Below, piece after piece: positions 1 to 11,377 of a DNA stretch of 64,000 bases (positions are counted from its first letter, which is position 1; every line of letters begins with the position of its first letter). The notes under the pieces are model-generated. The model was given only the letters and a program-made list of their open reading frames with translations, made no database searches and was not told where the DNA came from. Source of the DNA: Phymatolithon calcareum (lineage: Eukaryota; Rhodophyta; Florideophyceae; Hapalidiales); contig OZ345361.1 of NCBI GenBank assembly GCA_977006965.1, positions 62,001 through 126,000 on the forward strand, given 5' to 3'. The position numbers and the translations under genes were made by a program.

Positions 1-681
1 GCACTACCTGCCCACATATCTGGGGGAACCCAGTCATGTGACGTCGTCCTTTTTCGCTTGTTCAAGCAAGCGCTCAGCGAGCGCATGGATGCCGTGTGCA
101 ATGTCGGACAGAACGTGCAGCTGAATGAGTTCGATTACTGTTCACTTATGCGACATGCGCACTACTCTACATTCACAAGTTCACACAATGTAGCAGCATT
201 CAAGCGCTCCGGCGTTTGGCCACTGGATCCGACGCGCTTGCTCGGCGTTCCGCGACTGCGGCAGGACGGTATGATGGAAACCGTGAGCGAGCTGGAAGAT
301 ATGATGAATGAGAAGCACAGAGCCGTGCGCGATCGAATTTTCGGGGCTGGGGTGACGGTGATGGACTCGGGTTTCATCGGCACCATGAAGGGAGCTGCTC
401 TGATTGAGGAGCCGGTACTCACGGCTGCCAGGAATAAAGCCAAGAGATTGGAGGAAAAGAGACAGTATGCCGAGTTGAGGGCGCAGCGACGAGCTCTCGC
501 TCAAGCGAGAAAAGAGCACGAGCTAAGTGTAAGCATTGCTCGCTCTGAAGCTTCCTGGTGGAGAGTCCGCGGCCAGCTTGCGGTGACGGGTGTTGAGGAG
601 CTCAGCACGTCAGTGCGACCGATGATGGAAAGGCGAGCAATAGCTCGCATCCGCAAAATCATGCGAGATCAGAGCGTTTAA
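1..681 (+). pseudogene. pogo/DDE_1-type transposase, C-terminal fragment
   Basis: The frame is open from the left window edge to the stop at 679-681, so the start lies outside. The first visible residues (LPAHISGGTQSCDV) match the conserved segment after the third catalytic acid in DDE_1 (pogo/Tc1-like) transposases, followed by the typical 'AAFKRSGVWPLDP' segment near residue 70 and a basic, coiled-coil-like tail. No catalytic DDE residue is visible because the core is upstream. Whether the whole element is intact cannot be judged from here. The following 400 bp are AT-rich and carry no gene. Family assignment rests on motif recognition only. Confidence 0.7.
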
Positions 682-1101
682 TTAAATTAAAATTATGAGC
701 ATTGCGTGTCCGGCAATTGCAGCATAATTTACACTATCCGCGCATCTCGAATGTTCTCCCTTCCAGCTCGGACAGAGTTGATTTAGTTTCCTAAATCCAT
801 TTAAATGTATCACAACTGACTAGATCAGCTCACCAGCTTTCAATAAATTTGAAATTTACATTACTTTGTCAACGATTTCATATTTTCAATTTAAAATAAT
901 CCATTTTGTCCGAAATTTTGGGTACTCGTGTTTTTACAACTTTGACAATTGCCGGGTTAATCGAACGCGATTGGGTGATTGAATTGGATGGAGATGCTGA
1001 GCGTGCAAGGAGCAACTTTCAGAGAGCGGAGGGCTAGCTGTCCCCGATTCACTGTAAATATCATTTTGGGACAGTACTAAATGTTTCTCACTGGGCCGTG
1101 G
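682..1101. other. AT-rich spacer without a gene
   Basis: Between the DDE_1 fragment and the first piggyBac-like terminal repeat. I see no ORF, RNA gene or repeat that can be supported. Confidence 0.5.
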
Positions 1102-3610
1102 CTCTAGTGTCTATGTGACGGGAATTTTCCCTCAATTGAGGGAATGAGAATCATTTAACTTTGGACGCGAAAGCTACTCACAATCAGGCTCGTCAAAAGC
1201 ATCAAGCAAATGGATGTGTTCAACATGCTGAGCAAAACAGTTTCTGCCGGTTGACGTGCCACATATGTAGACTTCGGAGCCATTAAGCCTATTACATGAC
1301 GAGCACGCAGGGTCGTTTTCTTGACTTGACAGACTCTGCAGTTGTTCTGCACAGCAAAAGTAGTTATCATGCGAGCTGAAGTCTCCTTTTCTTCTCCGTT
1401 GGTGTTAAGTGGGTTCGGACACCACTTCCGGAGGCATATTTACGTTTTGGGCTGACTAAACGTTGATGAGCATTGCGCGAATCAAATGAGTTGTCGATTA
1501 GTTGTTCCGCCAGAGTTTTATTGTACCTTCGCTGCGTCATGTAGTCTTGAGATTCTTGATGTGCGCCAGAAAACAAAAGCAAGATATAAACGACGCAAAT
1601 GGCCAGAAGAGATATCTTAACACGAAAGGACCAGTCTTGAGTGCGAACTTTTTTCTCCATGTCCAAACTCTCTTGACGGCATCGATTATGCCTGTCAATT
1701 TGAGCAGAGGCCGAATAGTACGTCTCCCATACTTCAGGCTGAGGGACTGAAAGCTCAATTCGTGAAGCTCCATCTTCGGGCTGACTCCAGCGTACACGCC
1801 TGTATGGTTTCGCTTGCATAGTGGTTGACGTAGTCTAAATTAAATAACAGCGATCTCGGTCAACCCACATCGCCGCCATCATTGAGGGGTCACCGGTCAA
1901 CTATTTTCGAACCATAGAACCGCACTGACCCCTTTCTGAGACTTCTACTTGCGATAGATACTTCATTGGATACTTCTTCGTCGCGATTTTGATGACTCCT
2001 ATAAACTTCAGGACCAGTCGGAGAAGCATTTCTGCAGATCCGACGCTTGCAAAGTATGAATCTACACAGAAAATGCGTCTTGTACCAGAGTATCCGGCGA
2101 CAAGACGGCGCAGAACAGCTGTACTATGGGCAGTTTCATCCTGAAAGTATTTTTGTTTCTCTTCCTCTGAGTGGTTACCAGCTCAAGATGCAACATTATC
2201 CCGCTTCTTCCGCACGCCGAATTTTGTATTCCCCAACCGCTCTCCGGTTTGCGGTCTATAGAGATGTATTGCGGCAGTCTGATGTCGATCCATTGACCCC
2301 CGTTTCCATACCAACGAAAAATAGAATCGTCAACGCAAATCAGATCTGACGGAGATACGCGCTTTCTGTGATCGTTAATTGCATCGACAAAATCCTGATC
2401 GAGCGCCCACCGGTGTTGCGCGGACGACAAAGTGCCTTGCTCACTTGGTGCACGCTGAACGTGATGCACCGGAGGTACTCGGAGAACCTGTCTCTCTTCA
2501 TCCCAGTTTTTGAAAATGAAGAAGCTGGTATATACTTGTTCGGCCTGGTAGACATCCATAAGTCCCTTTTTGCGCCGAACTCAAATCAGCTCTGTCACGG
2601 TAGTCTCCTTTCTTCCGATTCGTTTCAGCTTAGCAGACGTCCAAGCAACAATTTTTCGGAGGTTCATTTCGGGGAACATTGTCATGAAGCAGTCATACGG
2701 CGTGTGTAAACCGATGTCACAGTTTTCGGATATAATATCTCCGTTTATAGTTCAAAAATTCCAGAACTGACGCGGAATTCTTCCTCCAATTGGACATAGA
2801 ACCTGGCGCTCGAACTATGGCACTCCATGAACAAAAGTGCTTGGCGCACGGTCTGGCGTAATGACATCAAGCTCTTCTTGCGAAGCTTGGTCCCAAGAAC
2901 GTTGCAGGGCGTAGGCGAGAGAGCCGATCATAGGGCGCTCAGAGCTTCTCTCGCTTGTGTCGAAGTTTGTGTGTCCTTCTGGTGTGCTTGTGGTTGACAC
3001 AGGAACCGAGAACTCGGCGTTTGGCGAAGAAGATGGTAGACCACGAGTACTGTAAGCCGGCGTTCGAGGTACAGAATTTTGCCTGCTGGGATTCGATACA
3101 ACCATTCGAAACGAACGAGAGTCTTCGTCTGCCTTCCCTGTCTTCACGTTAATAATCTTGAGAGTCTTAATCTTAGTCTTCTCGATCGGTTTCTGAACAA
3201 GAACCCATTTCACGCGAAGAGACGTGCTCGATCGACCCTTGATATCATCGAGGAGTACCTCTTGAATGGTACCGTTCACCTTTTTCGACTTGGAAAACGC
3301 TCCGTATAGTCGACAGCACTGTGCTAGACTTGTCACCTATGTTGCTTTGGTGTGTACGGCTGCACCAATCACTCGGCGCAAGTCTTTTTCTCGAGGCACG
3401 GTAGATGTCTTTTTTTGAGTGATCAGCAGATTTTCGTTCCTACCAGTGAACGACGCGGTTTTAAGGTAGTAAAAGGGGTACTCCCCACCAAGAACAAAAG
3501 CCCGCCTTTCCGAATCTGGCGCTAAAAAACTGTTCCGCATTCTTTTTATAAACTTTTTTGAGCTTTAAATCCATCCAAAATTGAGGGTGTTCATCACATA
3601 GACACTAGTG
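1102..3610 (-). mobile_element. piggyBac-like DNA transposon relic, copy 1
   Basis: A decayed element of about 2.5 kb bounded by related terminal repeats: left end CTCTAGTGTCTATGTGACGG (1102 on), right end the reverse complement of a CACTAGTGTCTATGTGAT-type sequence ending at 3610. Coding remnants run from high to low coordinates: N-terminal part 3336-2815, catalytic core 2559-2062, C-terminal part 1819-1174. Stops and frameshifts separate them. Boundaries come from comparing the three related ends at 1102, 3603 and 5563. Confidence 0.65.
1174..3336 (-). pseudogene. piggyBac-family (DDE_Tnp_1_7) transposase pseudogene
   Basis: Three blocks are recognisable. At 2815-3336 lies the basic N-terminal part. 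At 2062-2559 lies the catalytic core with ICVDDSIFRWYG (the family's first acidic motif), then IDRKPE and NSACGRSGIML, all typical of algal and oomycete piggyBac-like transposases. At 1367-1819 is the C-terminal block with QIDRHNRCRQESLDMEKK and the WSFRVKISLLAICVV helix. The cysteine-rich tail (YICGTSTGRNCFAQH...) appears in another frame and stops at 1174-1176, so at least one frameshift is present. No protein can be made from this copy. Family call is by motif memory, without a search. Confidence 0.7.
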
Positions 3611-5570
3611 TTTATTTGACGGAAATTTTCCCTCAATTGAGGAAATAAGATTAATTTAATTTTTGCAAATGAGAGCTTCTCGCTATCAAACACATCAACA
3701 GCGCCAAGCTCATGGATGTCTTCAGCATGCTTAGTGAAGCAGCTTCTAAGAGAAGAAGTGTCGCAAATGAATATTGTGACACTATCAAGCGTATTACATG
3801 GGGAGTACACAATGGTCTAGGTCTTGCATTTTCAAACTCTGTAGTTGTTTTGCACAACAAAAGTAGTCATCATGACCTCTGCAGTTATTCTTTTACTTTT
3901 CTTAGGGGTAACGTGGCGTCCAACACTGCTCTCGAATGCAAATGTACGTTCTGGCGCGACTGAACGTCGACAAGTAATGCGCTTGTGAAATGCTATCGAT
4001 GAGTTGCTCGCCCGGCACTTCACAAAACCTTCGCTGCGTCATGTGCTGCTGGAAATCTGCATGGGCACCAGAGAATAACAGAAAGCTAACAACTTAGAAA
4101 ATCGCCAGAAGAATTAGATAGCCGCTATGAACTATAGCCGCACTTGTTGAATCTCTGCAAAGTGGGCTCTCACCAAGTATGAATCCACACATGCAATGCG
4201 GCTTATACCGGCATATGCAGCCACAAGAAAGCACAGGACTGCCATTCCGAGACCCATCTCGCTTTCAAAATCTCTTTGACACAGTGTGTTTTCTGTGGTC
4301 ATTCATGGGATCGACAGAATCTTGACCAGGCGACCAGCGGTACTGCACATAGTACATGTCGCCTGTTTCACTTGATTGCACTATAAATGAAATCAATCGG
4401 AGGTATTCGGTCACCGGTATCCCTGTTTTTAAAGAGGAAAGGCCGGGGAAATACTTGTTCGGCCTGCTGGACTTCCAGAAAGCGGTCTCAGCGCCGAAAT
4501 CAACTCATGCCATGAGGATCAGTATTTCAAAAAACTTAATAGGCTCTGTCACTGTAGTCTCTTTTCGCCCCTTTCATCTTAGATTAGCGGACGTCCTAGC
4601 AGCAAGTCTTCGCATGTGAATTTGGGGAAACATCGTCACCACCCAATCGTACTTCAAATTAAGTCCAATACCACAATTCGTGTATAAGAAGTCATCGTTT
4701 AGAGTGCGAAGTTTCCACAACTGAGAGAAAAATCGTCCCTAAAACGGACGTAGAACTTTCCGCTTGTACCTTGGCACCCAATGAGCGCTGTTATTCGGCT
4801 CGCGGTCAACCGTGATGATATCAATTTCGCGGTGCGATGTTTGGTCCCAAGGGCCCTGTAAGACTTAGGCGAGATAGCTCGGAAGAGGGCATTTAGAGTT
4901 TTTGAAGGTTGTGGCGAAGCTTGTGTGCCCTTCTGAAGAGCATTTGACCGCGACTGTAGACGATAAACAGGCGTTTCGCGATGAAGATTTGCAGGGATGA
5001 ACCTGGGCGGTACCGCGCTTTGCCGGTCTTGGCTCGGTTCAAGCTGCTGAGCGTCTGGAATGTCATCGTCAGCGTTCTTTTGCCTTGACGTTGACAATAC
5101 TGACTGCCTTAATCTTCGTCTTCTTCAATGGATGACGAATCAGAACCCAAAATATTGACTATCTTAATCTTCGTCTTCTTCAATGGATGATGAATCAGAA
5201 CCCTCGCCCGACTAATGATTTTTCCCCGAGTACATTCTGAACCGTACCACTCACCTTTTTTGACTTCGAAAAGGCTCGGCGTAGTCTGGAGCACTCTGCT
5301 AGACCGCTTACCGATCCTGCCTTGGTGTGTACTGATGTATCGACCGCGCGGTCGGTGTTTTTCTCCTGGAATGGCAGGTCTGGTAATTCTGAGTGAACAA
5401 CATATTTTCGTTGCTAGCGCTGAATGAAACGAATTTAAGGTAGTAGTGTGGATAATCCTCGCACAGAACATAACCCAGGCCTTATCCCTATGCCCTATAT
5501 GCATTTATAGATTTTTTCGAGCTTTCAAATCGCTCCTCAATTGATGGGGTTCGTCAAATAGACACTAGTG
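3603..5570 (-). mobile_element. piggyBac-like relic, copy 2 (internally deleted)
   Basis: About 2.0 kb, in direct tandem with copy 1. Its left end (CACTAGTGTTTATTTGACGG, 3603 on) overlaps the right end of copy 1 by the palindromic CACTAGTG, and its right end (to 5570) closely matches the copy 1 right end. C-terminal coding remnants lie at 3565-4023 (CDTSSLRSCFTKHAEDIHELGAVD matches the cysteine-rich tail in part) and N-terminal ones at 4699-5504. The catalytic region around 4100-4350 is mostly missing or unreadable, so this copy is more damaged than copy 1. Confidence 0.55.
5101..5210. repeat. 55-bp tandem duplication inside piggyBac copy 2
   Basis: The unit starting TGACTGCCTTAATCTTCGTC at 5101 is repeated from 5156 (TGACTATCTTAATCTTCGTC), period 55 bp, with few mismatches. 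Copy 1 has a single related segment near 3155. Confidence 0.7.
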
Positions 5571-5981
5571 AGAAAAACTGCGATTGTGACTACGCAAAAC
5601 GTGACCGGTGCCCAAAACGTGACAGGTTTAGTACGCACAAATCCCGGTTTTATATTTTCAGGAAGGCCGCATTGATGACATGTCCACATCTTCGATCTTT
5701 GTCGTGATGAGCCTGTTCAAGCGGACAAAAAAAGTAACAACCGCTTAATAAATCCTATTGGATACATTTCAATCAATTACGCAATTCTCTGTAAGACTTG
5801 GCATCATGTCGGAGAAAACATTGTTCAGGGAAAGACCCCGGGAGCCCCGTCGGTACCTTTGCTCTTCCGGCGCGACACCGCCCGCACAGTCCTCACCTCT
5901 CTGCCTTACCACTTTGCCTCAACCCGCTTCAGCACCGCGCTCTCGCGCTGTCAATACGGCATCGTTTCGAGACAAGTTGCA

Positions 5982-7610
5982 ATGCAAGAGCTTCACACTC
6001 TATTCTCGAAAAGGCCATCTGCGGAGCGAGATATTTTCGATGTTTGGAATCGCCTGGAACGTTCCTTCCGCTTTCGGCAGGACGGAGGTCCAAAGAAAAG
6101 TCGCCAGGAATACCTGAGCGGAGCAAAGACTTCGATTTTGGAAGGCAATAACACTCGGTGGGTGAGGCCTGCGCTCGATTTGACCACACACACACTGTTC
6201 AACACAGACAGGACGAATATTACTCAAAGGTCGAAGAAGAAATACATGTTCCAGCGCACTGATTACGAACACTGGTCCCAACTTTGCAAGGTTCTCTCTA
6301 AGAAATATGGAATACTTGCGGAAGAGGTGAAATTGCTGCTGGTAACAGGATCCTTTGCAGAGATTGAATGTGTTGCCACTGGCGAGGCCGATGATTTGAT
6401 CGGACCATATAGAGGAGTTCAGGATATCGAGGAATGGGTACGAAGCAGGACTGCGATTGAGCCACGTGGGTTCGATATAGTGGCATTACAGGATTTTGAA
6501 CGAAGATATAACAAAACTCGGGGTACTCCCATCCATGAATTAGTCCAAGCCGGGCTAACAAACGTAATCGATCTCCATTCTAAGAAGAACATTTGCGACG
6601 AGTACAGACGGATATTCGTGGATAGATGCTCAGTGCCTGTTAAGGCGATACCAAAGATCCCAATATTTGCTCTGTCCTACAAGCATGAAGACAAGGTCAT
6701 ACGGATGTCTTCCAGAAGTTTTTTGGAAATTTGCAAAACATTGGAAGCGCAAGGGTTCCAGCAAGTACACCTTTGGATAGATGCCGTCCTTCAAAATTCG
6801 ACGGACCCTTGGGCGAGGAAAGGTTTATTGCCATACACTATGCTACCGATCATCATACACAATAGCGAACTCTACCACAGCAAACGAGAAAGGATTTGGC
6901 TCAAGCTTGAACGAGTAGCGGCAAGCGGAAAGTCAGGCGTGTTGTATACGCGACCGACAGAAGATGCCCGCACGTCGAGCTGCGACTACCTCAACGGTGA
7001 TACGCGGTATTTCGTCGCCGCTTGTATTCTGTCGCGGGACTATGATCCTCACTCCGTCACATACGAAAGTGACGAAATACAATTGACAGCCTGGGCATGG
7101 GAGTATGTGACAGGTTCAACTTTCAGGTCATTCCTTCAGATTTCTAAAATGGGCAAAGGCAACTTTTCTGAAGACATGAGACATGAGTCTGTTTTCAGTG
7201 CCATCCAGAAGTACGAAGAACTAATGCCACATCTCAATGAACGAAGTAGCGTGTTGCCGTACCCTTCGATACCTGGAAGTGCCCGTGCGATGCAGGGCAG
7301 CAAAGTACTTTCGAGGAATGAGCGATTGATGATGCACTTGTTCATATACAAGGGATTCGTGTACAGAGTGCGGGTAGGTCGTGGATCCGGCATTTCCGTG
7401 AGCAAGTTGAATATTGTGAAGAAGGAGGATGGCAGAACTCAGGTCAAAGGAGTTTCAAAGTCGTCAGCAGAGGAGCGTGGGTCTGTAATACATGCGCTTT
7501 CAAACGAGCTCATTCGGCTCGGCGACAAGTCCCACCCAAGGACCGGAATCGTAAGATTCTCTGAGTGGAGTGCCTGGTCAGGGGTTGATACTTTACATGG
7601 AAAGACCTAG
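5982..7610 (+). CDS. orphan protein, about 542 aa, unknown function
   Basis: The frame is open from 5859, but the first ATG in it is at 5982, giving about 542 aa ending at TAG 7608-7610. I do not recognise the family. The sequence is mixed in composition, without signal peptide or membrane segment, and is not low-complexity. A segment around 6670-6790 reads IFALSYKHED ... HLWIDAV, which loosely recalls the opening of fungal HET or TIR-type domains, but the match is too weak to use as a call. An intact 1.6-kb frame between decayed transposons suggests either a live lineage-specific gene or a young mobile-element gene. No intron is needed to read it. Confidence 0.55.
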   Translation: MQELHTLFSKRPSAERDIFDVWNRLERSFRFRQDGGPKKSRQEYLSGAKTSILEGNNTRWVRPALDLTTHTLFNTDRTNITQRSKKKYMFQRTDYEHWSQLCKVLSKKYGILAEEVKLLLVTGSFAEIECVATGEADDLIGPYRGVQDIEEWVRSRTAIEPRGFDIVALQDFERRYNKTRGTPIHELVQAGLTNVIDLHSKKNICDEYRRIFVDRCSVPVKAIPKIPIFALSYKHEDKVIRMSSRSFLEICKTLEAQGFQQVHLWIDAVLQNSTDPWARKGLLPYTMLPIIIHNSELYHSKRERIWLKLERVAASGKSGVLYTRPTEDARTSSCDYLNGDTRYFVAACILSRDYDPHSVTYESDEIQLTAWAWEYVTGSTFRSFLQISKMGKGNFSEDMRHESVFSAIQKYEELMPHLNERSSVLPYPSIPGSARAMQGSKVLSRNERLMMHLFIYKGFVYRVRVGRGSGISVSKLNIVKKEDGRTQVKGVSKSSAEERGSVIHALSNELIRLGDKSHPRTGIVRFSEWSAWSGVDTLHGKT

Positions 7611-7998
7611 AAGATAGTGCTCGTCTTCCATGAGAACGAAACGAGCTCACGATGTAGCAATGAGTCTCAATGTGCATTGATACGATGTGTTCGTGTTCGG
7701 GATAGCGTCGGCGGAGGTCTAACGAGCAAGGCTTTTATTGCATGAGCGGGGGATATCTTCCATAGGCCTTCGCAAAAAAAGGCCAATTGCGATCAGGCAC
7801 CCAACCAGTTCAGGTGTCTATCCACAGTGCTCCACTGTTGCTGGCGTCACCGAAGCCTCGTCCCGGAAAGGAAGACACCACCTGCACCACTACTTCCGGT
7901 CCCGGTACCCCCACCTAATGCAGCGACAGTGAGACCGGCGAAGAAGACGTGGCGACAGCGCGTACGTACGGGGAGACAGAACGCAAATTGCAGTGTAG

Positions 7999-8292
7999 AT
8001 GCTCGTGGAAGCTACAAGCTCTGATTCGGGCTTCCATGTTTTCCGCCATCAGTTCGCAGAGCTACAGCATACATTGGCCAGCACTGTTGTCGATGAATAC
8101 TCGCGCATCAAGGAGTATTTGCTACAGAGGTACGTTGTCCAGTTCGACTTCTCGGAGCAGGATATCGCAGCAGCCCTGGGCATCTTAAGTTCGCAACTGC
8201 GGATTGTCATTCAGGCCGTGACGCAGACACATGCTAGTCTAGATCGAGAGGTATGTGGGGGCACCGGCGCGCAGAGAGTAATCGTGGAATAA
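7999..8292 (+). CDS. small hypothetical ORF, about 97 aa
   Basis: A short open frame 390 bp downstream of the orphan gene and on the same strand. The first in-frame ATG is at 7999. The middle (VVDEYSRIKEYLLQRYVVQFDFSEQDIAAAL) looks like ordinary amphipathic helix. There is no recognisable domain. It could be a separate small gene, an exon, or chance; neighbouring frames also hold short ORFs. Confidence 0.2.
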   Translation: MLVEATSSDSGFHVFRHQFAELQHTLASTVVDEYSRIKEYLLQRYVVQFDFSEQDIAAALGILSSQLRIVIQAVTQTHASLDREVCGGTGAQRVIVE

Positions 8293-9605
8293 TATTTAGG
8301 GATAAGGGTGATGACAATATAAAACCATTTTCGCGGCTATGCCATTTTGCTTCATGAAAAAGCATTGTGATTTCTTGCACCTCTTGGTGTGGACGAAGTT
8401 GGCTCATGAATCACCATCAGTAACATCGCTGCCAAAGAGCATCACGGGGAGGTAATTTGCATTGTACAGATGTTCGTTGTGTATTCTGCTTGATTATGGA
8501 TACGAGACGAAGAATACAAACACGGTTGATAGAGAGGATACCGAATGAGGTGCTATGCAATGTGTTTCATGGAAGTGCTCTATTGGTTAAGATTGTCGAG
8601 TCGATCGGCATGAAGTGCACTGGTTGTGCTTGCCCTCTCATTCAAGCAGTACCACAAACAGCTTGCGAAGCAAGCATTTCTTTACTATTAGAATGCTTGT
8701 ATGCTTTTGAGGTGTTGCCAGCTTTGGGACATGGATTTCGCCTTGAATCGCAGCGTCCTTGATATGAGTCCTATTCGTCCATGGGATCGAGCAGTGTTTT
8801 ATCCAGGGCCTTCTAGGCTCTCGGATATCATCATATGAAATTTTGTTTTCTTTACTTTTCAAAGCGGTCACGAAAGAGTCCTTTCTAGCAGTAGAACTGC
8901 GAGAGGACTAATCGCCTACCAAGTTTTACAAGCGCGTCAAGCCCTGCCGGAGCTTGCTCCACCAGTTACAACTCGTGCATGCAAATTCTACGGGCTTGCG
9001 TGCTGCAGAAAATACGAATGCGAGCGGACGATTACCAGAAAATTTCAAGAAGACAAATTTTATGCTTTTTGTACAAGCTCCATGATCTTAGATTTTTCGC
9101 GAGAGACTTCCATGGGAGCACTTGACTATGGCTTGTCACCATTTAGGACAAAAGACAAAGAGAAAGTCATGCAGTCGAGATATGTTCTCTGTGACGGTAG
9201 TGGGTGGGTGGACAGAAGAGAAAGGCATACCTCCGAGGCAAGGAACGGACAGGACTGGCTCGGTTAAATATCGAGTTGACCAAACTTTCAACGGGAAGAA
9301 ATTCGCTAAGCGTGGTGTCGGTCACACCCCTTCGATACAGTGCTGGTAGTGTCGGTAAGTGCCAACAGTGTCGGCGCCTGAGGAAGGCCAGCGTACGCGA
9401 ACAGCCCGGCTGTGTTCCCCGTCGGCTTCTTCGCTATTCGGTTCATAGGCACTCGTGAAAAGCGAGCTCTTCAAAATAACGAAGCAGGGTGCGCTTTCGA
9501 GATATGACTAACGTTTTTGCTCCCAACGACTATCCCTCACACCCATGACGCCGAGGATACCCTACTCTGTCTCGACCATCGCGCGGCGGAGGGCATTCAC
9601 TTGGC
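8293..9605. other. spacer, no supportable gene
   Basis: Only short overlapping ORFs without recognisable similarity. No RNA gene seen. Confidence 0.4.
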
Positions 9606-9825
9606 CGCCAATGTTTGTTTGTTTGCTTGTTTATTGCAGGATATCTGAGCTACACAGAGTGTACGTAGCTCAACATCTACGGGGCCGCCATTCTTTCTTT
9701 CTTTCTTTTATTGCGGGATTTATCAGAGCTGGTAAACAACTCCACATCCTTACGGCTCCAGTAGACTTAACAGATACGAGTGGTACTTGATGTCACAACA
9801 GCTGCCCAAGCTGCACAATGTGGCC
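9606..9825 (-). repeat. two LINE-type 3' tails in a row
   Basis: Read on the minus strand, two stretches end in an AATAAA-like word followed by a tetranucleotide tail: one at 9608-9632 (TTTGTTTGTTTGCTTGTTTATTGC on plus) and one at 9691-9720 (TTCTTTCTTTCTTTCTTTTATTGC). The 130 bp after the second tail closely match 35880-36020. They look like 3' ends of 5'-truncated retroelement copies. Confidence 0.6.
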
Positions 9826-10639
9826 GCCATTCTATATTTGCCACTGGGTAAGTTACTTTCTGCCTCGGCGTAGCCTATCTTTCGATGGCAGACTTCTTGT
9901 CGCACTCTTGGTGAGGCTTCGACGGCTGCCTACGCATACCATTTTTCGATAGCTGCCTACCGTGGCGCATTGGACTGCAAGTACGTCTGTTCTGTGAGAT
10001 TTGAGTGATAATGGTGGGATGAAAGAAACGTTGAAGAGCTGCTAGAGCTGGCCCTTTTCTCGAATACAATCGTGTGGCAATCAGAATACTGAAACACAGG
10101 ATTATAGCCCCTAAGTAACAAAACTTGTAACAAAATCGGTCAACCGAAGCCTGGGTGTATCGGATATCATGAAGCAACTGAGTTCAACGATTGGCATGAT
10201 CTTTAACTGGAAAAGTTGCGGACCCCATGGACAGTGCCTACGCCGAGACCCTCGAGATTTAAAACCTTTTGGAACAAAGAGCTCAGCAATCTAGCAAGGA
10301 ATATATCTCGTCTATGCAAGACATATTAGAGAAGAGGTCTCGCGAGTAATAAAGGCGCTCTGCGGAAGGTAAAGTTGCTGCAAAAAATAGAGTGAGAAAA
10401 GCAAAATGTGATCAGTTTGAAAGATACCTCGAGGTGTAAAGGAAATGGGGCCAATCAGGGTCGACAACACCACAGGCGAGGTCATGAAGTCTAATTCCCG
10501 AAGGATAGGAAAAAACAAGAGAATCGGGGCCTCATCCATCCAAGCAAGCTTTAGGTAAACATCTCAAATGTGTACAAAGGCGGAAGAAGACTGGAATTGG
10601 CCGTTGCGCGTTATATACTTTTACTCTCAATAGGAAAAT

Positions 10640-11120
10640 GAATCGGAACATCGCTAGAGCACCGAAAGGACCCGACGGCGTTGCAGTCGCAATGTTGCGC
10701 GCGAACAAAGACGGACTCGACATATTGCTGACATTGTGAGAAACGTGTGGGAAACTCAATTGTATTCCTCAGGAATGGACCCAAGCGACTCTGATTCGTC
10801 TATAGAAGAGGGGCAAAGCTCATGTACCATCGAACTAGAGGCATATATCCCTGATTAGTCAAGCAAGGAAAATAATTGATTTAGCATTAGATGAATACTT
10901 TCGGGAGCACTGCTGCTTCAAAAAAGCACAACTGGGGTTTCGGAAAGATAAGACCACATATCTCGCCGTACTTCGGGCAAAACTTAAATTGAAAAAAGGG
11001 TCACACTTTCGTAGGAGATCTTGACCGATCCGCGGCATACGATAGTCTGCTAAGAAACATCCTCAAGAAAAGACTGATAAACAAATTTCCAGTAGAAATA
11101 ACAAGGATCGTGGCGTAAGT
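10640..11120 (+). pseudogene. decayed LINE reverse transcriptase fragment
   Basis: Translation on the plus strand with frameshifts gives APKGPDGVAVAMLRANKDG, then IPQEWTQATLIRL, HISLISQARKIIDLALDEYF, QLGFRKDKTTYLAVLR and VGDLDRSAAYDSLLRN. These follow the order of the non-LTR RT fingers and palm (GPDGv, p.eW...i, iSLis, GFr, D.s.AYDsv). Stops and frame changes show it is dead. It differs clearly from the LINE at 11414-14377, so at least two LINE lineages are present. Confidence 0.65.
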
Positions 11121-11377
11121 ATTAAAACCCTTGTGGGTCACTACGACCGGAGGACGTTATAAGCGAACTCCCCCATTTGTGTATACAATGGTACATTATT
11201 TCTTTCGGAACCAATCTGGTGGATGTCGTCGGTTGGTATCCAGAAACATTGCCTCCAATTGAGCCCCGAAAGCAGAGGAGCGCGGAAGCGGTTGATCACG
11301 GGCGATATCTGGTCGGGAATCGTGTATTCGTCAAGCGAGGGAGCGGCTCACGATATTTTGGGTAAGGATTATATTCT

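Noticed and set aside
6670-6790. HET- or TIR-like domain in the 542-aa orphan
   Set aside because: Only two short strings resemble these families, and the order and spacing of other motifs do not fit. Kept as a remark, not as a call.
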